A stretch of DNA of 64,000 nucleotides from Acanthosepion lycidas (GCA_963932145.1 OZ010595.1:75608090-75672089); one strand, 5' to 3'. Shown: positions 32,260 through 43,385, counted from the stretch's first letter. Notes: generated from the letters alone by a model not told the origin. Program-made: numbers and translations.

Positions 32260-33393
32260 CTACTTTCTAGCTGCAATGGTTTTGATGCTTCGGTGACTTC
32301 TTTCTACTATACCATTCCTGGCAGGTGCATAGGCACACCGGAACTGCAACCGTACACCCCAATTACTCAAAAAATTCTTGAAATGTTTGCATGTGAATGC
32401 TGTATCATTGTCTGTCAATATCTCGAGTGGTGGACCCCGTTCATAAAAAATTGCCTCTAACTGCCGAACTATGCTAGTAGAATCTTGTTGATGTAGTGGA
32501 CGCCATATTGTGAACCGAGAAGGCCCACAATCAATAATTGTCAGAAAGTGCTTACCACGATGGTGAGTGATGTCTATCACTAACCTATTCCAGTTGTCCC
32601 TCACGTTCAGCTTTCCTTTTCGCCAATGCACAGGAACCGGGTCAATGGTTTGGCATGCCTCACATTCCTTGACAATGGCTTTTACCACTTCTGACGATAC
32701 TGAAGGGTCTATCAACCTAACAAAGTACAGGGTGCTTTTCATGCCCGGGTGTCCAGTTTTTCGGTGGACATTAGCCACTTGGCGTGCGTCCACCTTGGTC
32801 GTTGCAGTGACGCATACTGAATGCACTGGCTCCATTTCCTCCTTGTGTAGGTTTAACCACTTTTTTGGCACCCTGGTCAGCCGGTCTGCCAGATTCATGT
32901 TGGATTTGACCAGTATTATGTCCACCGTCAAGCCATATTCAGCTACAAGCTCGCGAAGTGTGTTTAGCCGTCTCCGCACTAACATTTCCCCAGACGCCTT
33001 CGTATTTATTCGAGCCTTGCCAGTTAAGTTGTTCAAAATCCACTGATGAACACATGCTGAATCAGTAAAAAGATGTATTGTTGACACTTGCCATTGAAGA
33101 GCCAAATTTATACCCTTTATCGTTGCATCTAGCTCGGCCAAATTGATGTGATTAGCATCTCCAACCGGGCGTAGCCACGATGCATCCTCAATAACGTTTC
33201 CATCTACCTCTAATACGACACCTGTGGCTACGGAACTTGCATCCACCCATACGTTCATTTTGCGGCCACTCACACACCAGTCTCCTCCTACTGGATCAGC
33301 CTCGCGTATTCTGGCTATGATGTCGGTTAACATGCAATTAATAGAGGCATTCTCAACTTCGTCATCCCATCCTGTGGTTAGAGTGCTTGCTTG
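32260..33393 (-). pseudogene. Element B: RNase H and integrase
   Basis: An uninterrupted frame of 357 codons from an ATG at 33333, extended in frame by 20 codons to the upstream TGA. RNase H: VWVDASSVATGVVLEV, NLAELDATIKGINLALQW, HLFTDSACVHQWI and NLADRLTRVP. This pattern is closer to RNase HI with TDSxxV than to the usual gypsy SDHxPL form. Integrase: H-x4-H (HRKTGH) and CEAC zinc region, then D in VIDITHH, D in ILTDNDTAF and E in NGIVERSH, with 35 residues between the last two. It acts in reverse transcription and integration. Confidence 0.85.
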
Positions 33394-33973
33394 TCATTTC
33401 ACAAATGCAGTGGCCACTCGTAGCCAGCTGCAAACGGGAAAGTGGCCCACAAGTTTTCCACATAACGAGAATACGCGCCGGCGAGTTATCCTCACAGGGA
33501 TATCGTGGATTTCTCCATCTCGCCTCCATCGGAGAGTTCCATTGTTACTCCAGACCTGTAAGCCCAGCACCATAGCTCCGTCTTCTAATCTCGTTGGTTC
33601 CTTGCACACTAGTTCGTACTTGGATAGGAGCTCTCTCCAACGTGCAATAGGAATTAGACTCTCATTGACATAAATGTCGTCAATATATGCCGATGTGGCA
33701 TTCGCAATGGTTTTGTCTTGTGATAATACTGCGTCAATTATGGCTTTCATAATGAGAGGTGCCATATTTAAAACGAAACCCAGTCGATTGAGGCAATATC
33801 TTTGCCCCTTCACTATGACAGTTTGATAGGGCCACAGCGCCTTCTCCACATGTATCTGCAGATATGCCCTCCACAATTCCAACAAAGATACATCGGCCCC
33901 CAATCGTCACCATTCTCGCAACATGTGCACAAACCTCTGAGTTAGCAGCATATGGTTCTACAAAACCATTCAA
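33394..33973 (-). pseudogene. Element B: reverse transcriptase core
   Basis: Begins after a TAG (33974-33976) with LNGFVEPYAANSEV, shifts frame near 33930, passes a TGA (about 33907), then reads GADVSLLELWRAYLQIHVE, YQTVIVKGQRYCLNRLGF, VLNMAPLIMK and the active site SAYIDDIYVN, with both catalytic aspartates intact. VLGLQVW and GKLVGHFPV follow. It ends at a TGA (33394-33396) that probably replaced CGA. Upstream neighbour: RPVLDYC, which is RT motif 1. Confidence 0.85.
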
Positions 33974-34570
33974 CTAGCAGTAATCCAGTACTGGACGGAC
34001 CTTCTGCTTGCTCTCTTGTATCACTGCCATTAATGGGATTAGACACTTCGGTGGACCAAGTTCGTCTTCGGGGTATGGTTGCAGCCATCCATTATCCAGC
34101 CAGGACTGCAGTTCCCTTTCATATTCTTCCTGTGCATAGTCAGGTACTGAATATTCTGCCACTCTATTCTTCAGGGTTATAGGCGGTTGTCCATTGGTCC
34201 ACTTCCATGAGGCTGTCCATACTTTGTTATGATGGTCGAACTCCACACTAAAGTCGGGTTCAATGATAGAAATAGCAGCACAATGGGGCTTACTTTCTTC
34301 ATAAAATTGAACTTCTCCCAAGGAATTGATGTGCACTCCTAATTCTTTAATTGCGTCAATCCCAAGAAGATCGAACCCAAGTAGTGGTCCGTCCACAATT
34401 GATCTAGGCTTACAGGCTCGGATTCGTCCCACATAAAAAACGGCCTTGTGCAGAGGTTAGGTAAATAACCACAGTCCAGATCTACCTTGTCTATAAGACA
34501 GACCACTGCATTCACTTTGACCTTTCTTTTGTGTGTAGATGCCAGCTTGTAGTTTGTAAACTTTTGCTTT
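33974..34570 (-). pseudogene. Element B: protease and RT N-terminal part
   Basis: Open 33974-34432 (152 codons). LLGFDLLGIDAIKELG resembles the C-terminal half of a retropepsin. A linker and RT N-terminal fingers follow (PPITLKNRVAEYSVPDYA, ELQSWLDNGWLQPY, QKVRPVLDY). Just upstream, in other frames to about 34570, KRKVKVNAVVCLID can be read where the catalytic D(T/S)G should follow, but KVDLD comes instead. The protease active site is therefore broken or deleted here. Confidence 0.7.
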
Positions 34571-35330
34571 CTTACCTGTAAATTATCTTTGCATATATTG
34601 TTTGCTTGATACTATTTCATTTTTGCTTTTTTGCTTTTTATTGTAAACTTTGTCAATTCTGCTATTTCATTTTGCATTTGACCATGGCTACTAACTCATG
34701 AAAAAGTGTTTCAAATGTAGATTTAATATTTTGGTGAGAAAAAAAAACAATAAAAGACTCCATAACAAGAAAGTGAAGTCATATTGTGTGCTTTATAAAC
34801 TTTATAGTGTTCATAAACTTTGTAAAAACCTGTAGAATATGATTACTGTTTTATATTATTATTCATAAAAGTGACAGAGAAAAAGTGTTATTGTTGCCTT
34901 TTAAAGAAAATGTTGATAAGAATTTTTTTTTCTAAAAATGTTTTGGAGTGTTTTAATTGGTTGTAAAACAATCACATCACATAATATGCTGCCTAATACA
35001 TGCGTATAGCTTAAACTGGGGGGGGAGGTTGTTTCAAACATGCTTCCCCAGCACCCCTTTCACCATTTGTCAGAATGCCATTCCCCCACCTCCTTTTCAA
35101 GGTGACAGGTCAAATTCTATAATTGCTCTCCTCCCTGCCCAAATTTATTGTGGTCACAATTCACCCCTGAAAATCTAAAATTCACCCCTGCGGGTAAATT
35201 TCACCCTGTTGAGAACCCCCTGGCTTAAAATTTTTGGTGTTGCAGTTGGCAATAAACACAGGAAATGAGTAAAACATTAATAATAATAACAATACAATAT
35301 CTAAGAATATCTGCCTATATTTCTGAGATG
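34571..35330. other. Non-coding interval with a hAT-like end
   Basis: AT-rich, then a C-rich block. Minus strand from 35222 reads CAGGGGGTTCTCAACAGGGT, GAAATTTACCCGCAGGGGTG, like the end at 23373 (CAGGGTTTCCCAACC). No transposase and no opposite end recognised. Confidence 0.4.
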
Positions 35331-35755
35331 AGGTATTGTAACTATTTACACTATTTACATTGTTTGGACTATTGTCCTCATCTTTATTGTCATATTCACA
35401 GTCTATATTTCTCAGATGAGGTATTGTAACTATTTACACTATTTACATTGTTTGGACTATTGTCCTCATCTTTATTGTCATATTCACAGTCTGTATTTCT
35501 GAGATGAGGTATTGTAACTATTTACACTATTTACATTGTTTGGACTGTTGTCCTCATCTTTATTGCCATATTCCTTATATTTCAGTTGTGTGCTCTGGCC
35601 TTTTTTCAGGTGATATACATTGGAATTTCAAAAAGGGTTTGGTTAGAAATTCTAATGTATATATCACCTTAAGAAGGTTAGAGTGTACAATGGCCCAAAC
35701 ATCACAAATATGACAATAAAGATAAGGACCTTTCAAGCAGTGTAAATAACATCTA
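35331..35755. mobile_element. Fold-back element, copy 2, triplicated left arm
   Basis: The terminal segment GAGGTATTGTAACTATTTAC, ACTATTTACATTGTTTGGAC, TGTCCTCATCTTTATTG occurs three times head to tail (about 35331, 35417, 35507; spacing about 85-90 bp). A short core follows and then the complementary right arm (AATGGCCCAAACATCAC, ATAAAGATAAGGACC, AGTGTAAATAA). Central material including the tRNA-like region is largely lost. Confidence 0.7.
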
Positions 35756-36420
35756 AGAAATTCTGAAAATTCTGTATATTATTGCTACTTTGTGTAAATA
35801 AGCAAAAAGAAAATGAAAAGCAAGCAAAACAAAAACTAATAATAATATCTAAATATTAACAAAAATATGCAATAGCAAAAATCAAAAACAAGGAAATAGA
35901 TGTGTATCATGAGAACACAAATGCATGTATAATTTTTTGAAGTTTTATTCGACTTAGAATGGAGTGTGTCCAAGCTAGACTTAAATACAGAATATATATA
36001 AGGGGGTGATAATGCATATCACAATGTGTTTATTCTGAGAAGTGATACGAAAACATAAATTCTATTGTTGCTTTAAATTAGTAAATAGAATCTCTGAACT
36101 AAGTCTAGAGTTAGAGGGAGCTCGAGAAATAAGGTGTCATGTTAATTAAAGATAAATGAATTCAGTCAAAAGTCAGGTGTAAGTAATACAGGTTTATCAG
36201 TTAGAGATTTAAGGTAAGAGTTTAATTAAAAATATGTATCTCAACAAAAATTAAAGATTTTCTTTAATCAGAGTTTAAGATCTGGTTTGGATTTGATGTT
36301 CTCTCTTCCATGGTTCTATTGTGTATGTATGTGTGTGTGTGTGTGTATGGGGTGCAGAATCTCTCTAGCTCCTACCATTTTTGATGAAACTGAGAACTAG
36401 GCAGAAGACTAAATTTAACT
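35756..36420. other. Non-coding interval
   Basis: AT-rich, with a (TG)n run at 36326-36346. Nothing else recognised. Confidence 0.5.
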
Positions 36421-36424
36421 TGTT

Positions 36425-36935
36425 GACCTTTTTTTAAATCGGTATCACACCAAGCAATCCAGTAAGGCCGCTAGAATGCAAGGGGTCACAGGGTGTGGAA
36501 GAATTAGGAACAGAAACGTTAATGAGCAGGAAGAGAAAAGTGTAATCAAGAGGACAGTAGACAGCGATTGACACTGCATTTAAATTATTACAGCTTAAAG
36601 TAAATTGATGAGATCTCACAACCAGTCTAGTACTGCACTTAAATACATAGAGTCTAGGTAACATAGTAATCATCTGAACAATTACCATGAAAGTATTTAT
36701 AAAAAAGTCACAGAAAGGCAAACTTATGGTGGTGGGTAAGTGACTGAAGCTGAGTGGCCATATAAGGACTAATTATATTGCTAATTCTTCTTTGGATCTT
36801 ATCAAGGAACTCAGGGTAAACAGTAGGGATACCAGACCATATATGGCAGCAATATTCTAAGCATGGATGAATGGTAGACTCATAAATATGTAAAATAGAT
36901 TTTGGAGAGAAAAATTGTCTCACACGACACGATCT
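36425..36935 (-). pseudogene. Jockey-like LINE 3' end
   Basis: Minus strand from MRQFFSPKSILHIYESTIHP, CLEYCCHIWSG (36708-36923) through LDKIQRRISNIISPY to the C-terminus (36434-36721: FKCSTRLVVRSHQFTL). Its plus-strand start, TATCACACCAAGCAATCC near 36440, is a diverged version of the family's 3' end. 5'-truncated, two frames. Confidence 0.75.
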
Positions 36936-37179
36936 ATAACAGTGCTCTTGGGCTGAATTGCATCAGTTGTCTAAAATCATTACTGCCATTAATTTTCAAA
37001 ATTAATCAGAAATGTTCACTTTTTGATTTTGGTTTCAAACATTACTTTCTAAAACTTTTATACAAGTCTTATATCTGGAGAAATATCTATGGGTCTCATT
37101 CAAGAAAATATGTACAAGTGAAAAGCCAAAAAATAAAATAATTAAAATGAAGCCAAAAAAATATTTGCATTCAGGTCAG

Positions 37180-37625
37180 GCTTAGGTCTGCTACTGGTAA
37201 CATACAACCCAAGACAACCTGCCACATGGATGGATGTATGACATCTAAACCAGCTCTACCTCACTGTTTTTTCTGATGGTGACGACAGTAGCATATCGTT
37301 CTGCAGGATGAAAAACAAAACCCATCAAAAGATGAATAAGCTTCTTATATGAGCCAATGTCTAACATGTTTTGTGTGTGCATATATATATATATATATAT
37401 AAGGCTTGGATAGGGGTCCCAAGCCTTTAATATCGTCAACATTCCTAGATATGGCATCTCAATAAAAACACTCAGTATATTTGGACTATCATGAGTGTCC
37501 AAGTTGGGCATTAGGAAGAGCATCTGGCCTTGTAAAAGCTTGTTGCAAAACTTCTAGCAAGCAGGACCAACCTTTCTTTGTGTGAGGTTAGTCCTGGTGT
37601 CCTTTAACAAAAAAAGGAAAATGGT
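37180..37625 (+). repeat. SINE-like repeat, copy 1
   Basis: Contains ACAACCCAAGACAACCTGCC, CTCAATAAAAACACTCAGTA, GGGCATTAGGAAGAGCATCT, GGCCTTGTAAAAGC and CTTTCTTTGTGTGAGGTTAG, ending in an A-rich tail. An internal TA microsatellite (37380-37400) is absent in copy 2. GGAAGAGCATCTGGCC resembles a common mollusc SINE motif. No clear A/B boxes located. Confidence 0.55.
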
Positions 37626-37879
37626 TATGCATGTATTCGAACTATTGTTCTCATTTTGATTATCATAGATGTTATTATGGACATGACATTTCAGTCAAGT
37701 ACCCTCTGGCCAACTTCAGAGTGTCCACTGTTTTGACTGATATGTGATGATTTTTTAAATGTATAAATGATAGCTCTTATCTTGTAGAAGAGGCAATTGT
37801 AGATATAAAGAACATGGACTTCTTTTAAAATGGAGGTCACAGACTTAAAGGATTCATGTTTTCAATTCAGTAAATAGAA

Positions 37880-38225
37880 CCAAACTGTGAGTTACATGTA
37901 ACCCAGTACAACCTACTGCATGGTTGATATCCAGACTAGCTCCTCATTAGCTTTACTGCTGGTAGGATGAAAAAAAGGCCTGTCAAAGGAAGGACAAGTT
38001 TCTTATAAGATGGGGCGACAAGCTTTGAATGGAAACCTTACTAGAGATGGTGTCTCAATAAAAACACTCAGTGTACACAGACTACTGTGAGGGTCAAAGT
38101 TGGGTGTCAGGAAGAGCATCTGGCCTTGTAAAAGTTTGCTTCATATCTTTTACAAGTAGGAAACACCTTTCTTTGTGAGAGATTAATCCTGACCCTTCTT
38201 TAACAAAAAAAAAAAAAAAAAAATA
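37880..38225 (+). repeat. SINE-like repeat, copy 2
   Basis: Direct repeat of the preceding element, about 700 bp downstream: TAACCCAGTACAACCTACTG, CTCAATAAAAACACTCAGTG, TGTCAGGAAGAGCATCTGGC, CTTTCTTTGTGAGAGATTAA and a poly(A) tail at 38205-38223. Confidence 0.6.
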
Positions 38226-38282
38226 AAATAAAACACAGCTATGTATGTATTTCATGAGAGGATAAAAATAAAAAATAAAGAA

Positions 38283-38460
38283 TCAAGAATTTTTCAAACT
38301 TGATATCTGATTTAACCTTTTACCTTCCCTCAAATTTTACTGTCTGATTTAGCCCCTGCTACAAAAAAAAAAAAAAAAAATTAACATCTAATATAGCCAC
38401 CTCCACTCCTGCAAAAAAAAAAAAAAAAAAAAAAAAAAAATTAACATCTGATTTAGCTCC
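38283..38460. repeat. Tandem stutter of an A-tailed 60-70 bp unit
   Basis: Three variants of TTAACATCTGATTTAGC(C/T)CC, each followed by a C-rich word and an A run (18 and about 30 A). It looks like a repeated SINE/LINE tail. Confidence 0.5.
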
Positions 38461-38954
38461 TCCCCACAAATGCTTTACTTTGTAGTACCTTGCTTGTATC
38501 TAAGTTTGTTTTGCTGATCTATGCAAACAGTAAAATGTATTTTTGAGAGCGTAAAATTAAAAAAAGTCAAAGGATCCACTTTAGTGAGTAGGTTTAGACC
38601 ATCTGATTACTATCTTATGAGAATGTTCAGACAGCATGCATTTGTACATTAAAGTTTACAATGTTTTCATGATTAATTCTCACAGTTAATTAAGTGAGAA
38701 AACTGTTTCCTCTGTTGGGAATGAAGCAGAAACTTTATATCTTTGTAAAAGCTACAATAAATATCTATTTATATACATACATGTTTAGAATAGGTATGTG
38801 CAAGAATTTTGAGCAAAAATGAAAACAGTTTTCAACAGCATATTCAGTCTGTAATTTTTAAACAGGAATTCTGGGATCATTTGTAATAAATATTACATGT
38901 TTGTGTGACTGGTAATATCACAGGGAGCATTTATTAAACCAATATTTTAATTCA

Positions 38955-39225
38955 GGGCAATCTCTTCACAATTGAAGAAGAGACTTGAAGTGGCAAAGTT
39001 GTTGTCCTACCAAATGATGTTAAGACTATCCAGGGTGGAACAACTAAACAACAAAATAGTTTTAAGGAAAATAGAAATTAAAAGGACACTTGTATTTACA
39101 TTCAGAAAGAGTTGAAATTTCTGGTGTACATAATGAAGAAAGGAGACCTAGAGAATTTAACACCTACAGGACAAACACAAAAACAGACATACTTGGTTGA
39201 AAGATTGTAATGAAGTAGGAAACTG
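38955..39225 (+). pseudogene. RTE-like LINE C-terminal fragment, heavily decayed
   Basis: TTGAAGAAGAGACTTGAAG, AGAAAGAGTTGAAATTTCTG, CCTAGAGAATTTAACACC and ACAGGACAAACACAAAAACA align with the same region at 26840-27070. Frames destroyed. Confidence 0.5.
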
Positions 39226-39273
39226 ACAGTCACAATGTAGTGTTAATTCCTATGTCCACACTGTGTGTGTGTT

Positions 39274-39275
<2 letters not shown>

Positions 39276-39322
<47 letters not shown>
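39276..39322. repeat. (TG)n(TA)n microsatellite
   Basis: Short TG run, then about 21 TA units. Confidence 0.9.
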
Positions 39323-39325
<3 letters not shown>

Positions 39326-39944
39326 TTTAAAAAAAAATATGATTCCATTGCTACATAAGAGTTCTCATGTTTCAAAAACAGAAGCTAAAAACTTCAATTC
39401 AATTATAGAAATTAAATTAAAGTACTTAGTTCTGTTTCATCCTCAAGCAAATTTTGGAATGACTAATTCTGAAATTTACAGGGCTTTATAAGCATATACA
39501 TTCATACTATTCATTTCTATGGATATGGAGAAAAACAATCATTTTAATAAGGGGCAGTAGGGAATTCATTTTCACTGACAACTATTGTATCAACATATTA
39601 GTTACTTTAGAAAAGAGGTTAAGTTAAGGTAGGGTCGGGGTGCCTTTTTTCAAATGAATGATGACATCTGTTCAACGCATATTGTCTGGTCTATTTCAGT
39701 GAGAGAAAGTTTTTGGCACTTTTGTTATGCTGTTAAATGTGTATTTGTATACATAAAGATTTTTTTCTAAAAGGGTTGTTTGTATATGAATATGTTGTAT
39801 TGAACTACAGTTTGTTTTTTTTGTTGACAACTTCTTATAGGTTTTTTTTTTAGCTTATGATTGGGTTAAATTTTAAACCTATTGCTTTTATTTAACTTGT
39901 AAATAGACTTTGAAATTTAAAAATTTTTTAGGCTAATTATTTAA
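39323..39944. other. Non-coding interval
   Basis: No gene recognised. Its distal part may be the 3' untranslated end of the minus-strand Penelope-like element that starts at 39945. Confidence 0.4.
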
Positions 39945-40211
39945 GGCGAATGTTTGTTGGTGTCAGCAAAATACAATTATCTCATGTCTTTGGTTTAATA
40001 AATTTTCGTTTTTTAGAAACTTAATGTGTAGTTTTTCGTGTAGGCATAAAGGGCATGTGTCATCCCAGGTTTTACAAGTTCTTGTTCTATTTATTATTTT
40101 CCATTTTACTTTTGGTGTTTTATTCATTTCTTTTAAATTCCAAAAATATTTAGATAGGGATGTCTGATTTCTATTTCTAATATTACTGAAGGAGCTTTTG
40201 TGTTGTGTCCA

Positions 40212-40244
<33 letters not shown>

Positions 40245-40910
40245 CATTTCACCCCAAGCAAGGCGGGAAGCCACTAGGATGCAAGGGGTTACAGAAAATT
40301 TAGAGCAAGGTCAGATAGGAGTGATAGAAGAAAGGATGAGGGTAGTGGATAAATCAAGGCAACTGGAGATGTTGATTGACATTACACTTGAATAGCTGGA
40401 GATTATAGTTCACAGGGAAACAGTAATAGGGAAGGGAGTTCCACAGGCGAGAGGTGCGAGACATGAAGCTATTAGAGTAGAAGAGACGGCTACATTTAGG
40501 AGTTTCAACAGTGAAGGGGTGAGAGCGGGATGCCAGCCTCGTATGGTGCTTGAACTCATGACGTCTGGGAACCAGTGAATACAGCTCCTCGAAGCAATTT
40601 CCATGGAAGTATTTGTAGAACAGACAGAGGGAGGCGATGGCACGTCTGTGAGAAAGTGACTGTAGACGAGATGCCAGGGCAGGGCCAATTACATTGTATA
40701 TCCGCCTCTGGAGCCTATCAAGAACCCCGAGGCAAACAGAAGGGGCACCAGACCATATATGGCAGCAATACTCCATGCAGGGGCGAATTGTTGTTTTGTA
40801 GATCTGGAGGATCGACTTAATTTTAAATCCATTCTTTGTGGATTCTATATATATCTTTTCAATGTTTGGATTCTCAATGGATGAGATTGTGCATTGGTAT
40901 ACCACACACA
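39945..40910 (-). pseudogene. Penelope-like GIY-YIG domain split by a LINE
   Basis: GIY-YIG nuclease-type C-terminal domain of a Penelope-like or related element, in two pieces. 40825-40905 reads VVYQCTISSIENPNIEKIYI, ESTKNGFKI, where YIES stands in for the usual YIGST. After the LINE insertion, 40207-39950 reads WTQHKSSFSNIRNRNQTSLS, KYFWNLKEMNKTPKVKW, then CKTWDDTCPLCLHEKLHIKF, NENLLNQRHEIIVF and HQQTFALNN, with one TGA. The two pieces join in register across the insertion. The (CA/TA) microsatellite at 40908-40960 ends the recognisable part. Confidence 0.7.
40208..40824 (-). mobile_element. Jockey-like LINE inserted in the GIY-YIG domain
   Basis: 5'-truncated LINE with a poly(T) run (40209-40241, complement of the poly(A) tail) and family signature CATTTCACCCCAAGCAAGGC. 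Coding residues 40354-40824 are open: LQIYKTTIRPCMEYCCHIWS, LDRLQRRIYNVIGPALASRL, FYKYFHGNCFEELYSLVPR and TSRLWNSLPYYCFP. It is the least damaged copy of this LINE tail in the window, so probably the youngest. It interrupts the Penelope-like domain. Confidence 0.8.
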
Positions 40911-40926
40911 CACATATATATATATA

Positions 40927-40963
<37 letters not shown>
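40908..40963. repeat. (CA)n(TA)n(TG)n microsatellite
   Basis: CACACACACA, then TATATATATATA, then about 12 TG units. Confidence 0.9.
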
Positions 40964-41039
40964 TATAAACACTCTTTTAATAAAAGCAGCAAAACAACTA
41001 AAAAATAACAACAGTATTGTTATCTGATGAGCTGATAAA

Positions 41040-42960
41040 ACTAATGTTTGTTATTTTAAACAAACATGAGTTACCACTCAAAATTATGGGCCATTTTAGA
41101 TGATCACAATAAATTTAAAAAGTTAACTAATAACATCACCTCCCAACTTAAAAACCATATCAATAAACTTATTACTGGTAACAATGTTGAAATAGGATCC
41201 TATAAACTTCAAATGATTATAGGTGACTATCAACCTGGCTACCTTTACAGAAATGTAAAAATCCATAAAAAAGATCATCCCCCCAACCTATCATCTACAC
41301 CTTTCATAATCCCTTAACAAATTAATTATTTCATGCCTCACAAGTAAATATATTAAATGCACAAATGAATTTGTACAAATACTTCATGCTGCAAAACCAA
41401 ACAACCAAATAATTGCATCTTTGAATATACAAAATTTATTTACTAATGTCCCCGTCCATCAAATGATTGACATCATTATCCATGATGTATACAATCACAC
41501 TTCTCCCCCATCCATTAATGTTAACCTCACTATTTAAAAAAAATATTATTGGCATGTAACACTCAAGTACCTTTTCATGACCCCCTAGGCAATATTTATA
41601 CTCAAATAGACAGTATCGTGATGGGATCTCCTTAGGTACCCTTTTTTTCTAATGATTATATGGCACATTTAGAAAATAAAATAATAACACTAATAAACCC
41701 CCTGTAAGATACATAAATGACATTTTCATTTTAGCTAAAAATATTGATGAAGTTACACAACTTAAAAACAAATTTGAAAGTCATTCCATCCTCAAGTTTA
41801 TACTAAAACTCAACATTAATAAAATTCTATTCTTGATGTACTTATTGATTCCAGCACACATACTACTTTTCTATATAGAAAATCCATTAGAACTAACTTC
41901 TGGTAAATTCTTAATTATAATAGTAAATACCCCTAATGATATAAGTCAGCTGTTATAAAAAACTTAACCAATGCACACAAATATCTTCTTCCAAAACTAC
42001 ATTCTATAAAGAATTACATAACATCAAAAAAACACCTGTTAATAATGGATTCCCTAATTCCATCATTGATCAACAAATTAAAATGTATCTCAATAAACTT
42101 AATAATACCACTAACAAAATTGATAATATTAAGACTTGTAATCACAATAGTGTATGTCAAAATAAACATAATACTGTTCACTTATACTATTGTAACCAAA
42201 TGCATAATAATTACAAACAGGATGAAACAAAACTCAAAAATATAATAGGTAGAAATGTTAAACCCATTAATAATAACGAATTAAGCTCATCATATATTAT
42301 AAAAAATTTAAAACAATTAACCTCATAGTCTCCAATAACCCTACAACCACACAACTAAATTCTCTACAAAAAAACAATGTAGTGTATCAATTTACATGCC
42401 CATTCAGAGATTGTATCTTTGATATTAATAATAAACCCACTACATACTCTTGGTTTTACTGCAACTGCACTCTCCCGGAGACTTACCTGTCACCTTTCTG
42501 ATCTTAGTTCCATTAAACATTTCTTAGAAAAACATAGCCATGTACATAATATTAGACAGATATTAGTTGATAACATAAAAATATTCACACATACACATAT
42601 TAAAAAGAACCTTAAGATATTAGAGGCCATGTACATTAAAACAAAACAACCCACACTCAACAAAATTACATTTCAAAACAGTCACAAGATATTACAATGC
42701 ATTTAAAAATATAGTTCTGTTGATATCATTTCTTTCTCTCATGTGGTAATCTACAATGTCATAGAAGCACATTATGAATTTATCGTTTGTGTCTGCTATT
42801 CCACAACCACTATCATCACATAGTAAACTTCTATGAAAACAAAACAGGCTTTGATGCTGAACATCTCTATTGTAATGTCCATAACTAGTCTGATGATGGC
42901 TCATGTGAGCTTAGAGCTAAGATTGATGACCAGTATATTAAATAAATATTCAACTGTTTG
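41040..42960 (+). pseudogene. Penelope-like retroelement (RT plus GIY-YIG), decayed
   Basis: RT and GIY-YIG remnants in order: 41066-41317 reads IIGDYQPGYLYRNVKIHKKD (RT motif with KIHK); about 41610 reads IVMGSP, a stop, then NDYMAHLENKI; about 41705-41800 reads RYINDIFILAKNIDEVTQLK, where the catalytic Y-x-D-D has become YIND. 42083-42328 reads QDETKLKNIIGRNVKPINNN. 42380-42706 has VYQFTCPFRDCI, TLGFTATALSRRLTCHL (YIG degenerated) and LKILEAMYIKTKQPTLN. Many stops and frame changes. An untranslated tail runs to about 42960. Confidence 0.75.
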
Positions 42961-43072
42961 GATAGTTTTTTTCTTTAATTTCTCTTAAAATTAAAGCCAT
43001 TATATGACACACTTGGAAAGGCTCATGATAAAAAATAATAGACATTTGTTGTCTGTTATATTTAATAATAAT

Positions 43073-43074
<2 letters not shown>

Positions 43075-43112
<38 letters not shown>
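43075..43112. repeat. (TAA)n(TA)n microsatellite
   Basis: TAATAATAATAA followed by about 17 TA units. Confidence 0.9.
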
Positions 43113-43116
<4 letters not shown>

Positions 43117-43255
43117 ATGTGTGATAAAAATATACTTTTAAGATATGGTATATTTATGGATAAAAGTGCTCAATATCAGAGATAGAGCATATGCAAATAT
43201 AAAAGTGGACATTGATGTCAACACCAAGCAGCAACAGTCTGTTTCATGCAATCTT

Positions 43256-43278
43256 CATGCCACAAAGATCGTGTTCAA

Positions 43279-43332
<54 letters not shown>

Positions 43333-43385
43333 TATATATCTATCTATCTATCTATGTAAATATTGAACACGATCTTTGTGACATG
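43256..43385. repeat. Hairpin: 29-bp arms around a TA-rich loop
   Basis: The left arm CATGCCACAAAGATCGTGTT, CAATATTTA (43256-43284) and the right arm TAAATATTGAACACGATC, TTTGTGACATG (43355-43385) are complementary except for one or two positions. The loop is (TA)n plus (TCTA)n. It could be a small inverted-repeat element expanded by a microsatellite. Confidence 0.8.

Larger units (their letters stand above)
31027..34570 (-). mobile_element. Ty3/gypsy-like LTR retrotransposon B, 5'-truncated
   Basis: Minus-strand element consisting of a 3' LTR (31027-31563) and most of pol. It is visibly richer in G+C than its surroundings. Pol is nearly continuous: in-frame stops at 32260-32262 (TAG), 33394-33396 (TGA), about 33907 (TGA) and 33974-33976 (TAG), and one frame change near 33930. 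Gag and the 5' LTR are absent; recognisable sequence stops near 34570. RT, RNase H and integrase are all present with catalytic residues. Confidence 0.8.

Noticed and set aside
32567-33046. 159-codon plus-strand open frame
   Set aside because: Antisense shadow of the intact RNase H/integrase frame of element B.
31027-34570. Element B as a BEL/Pao element
   Set aside because: RT begins with RPVLDYCxLN and uses YIDD, as in Ty3/gypsy; BEL/Pao RT motifs were not seen. The call is still only by motif.
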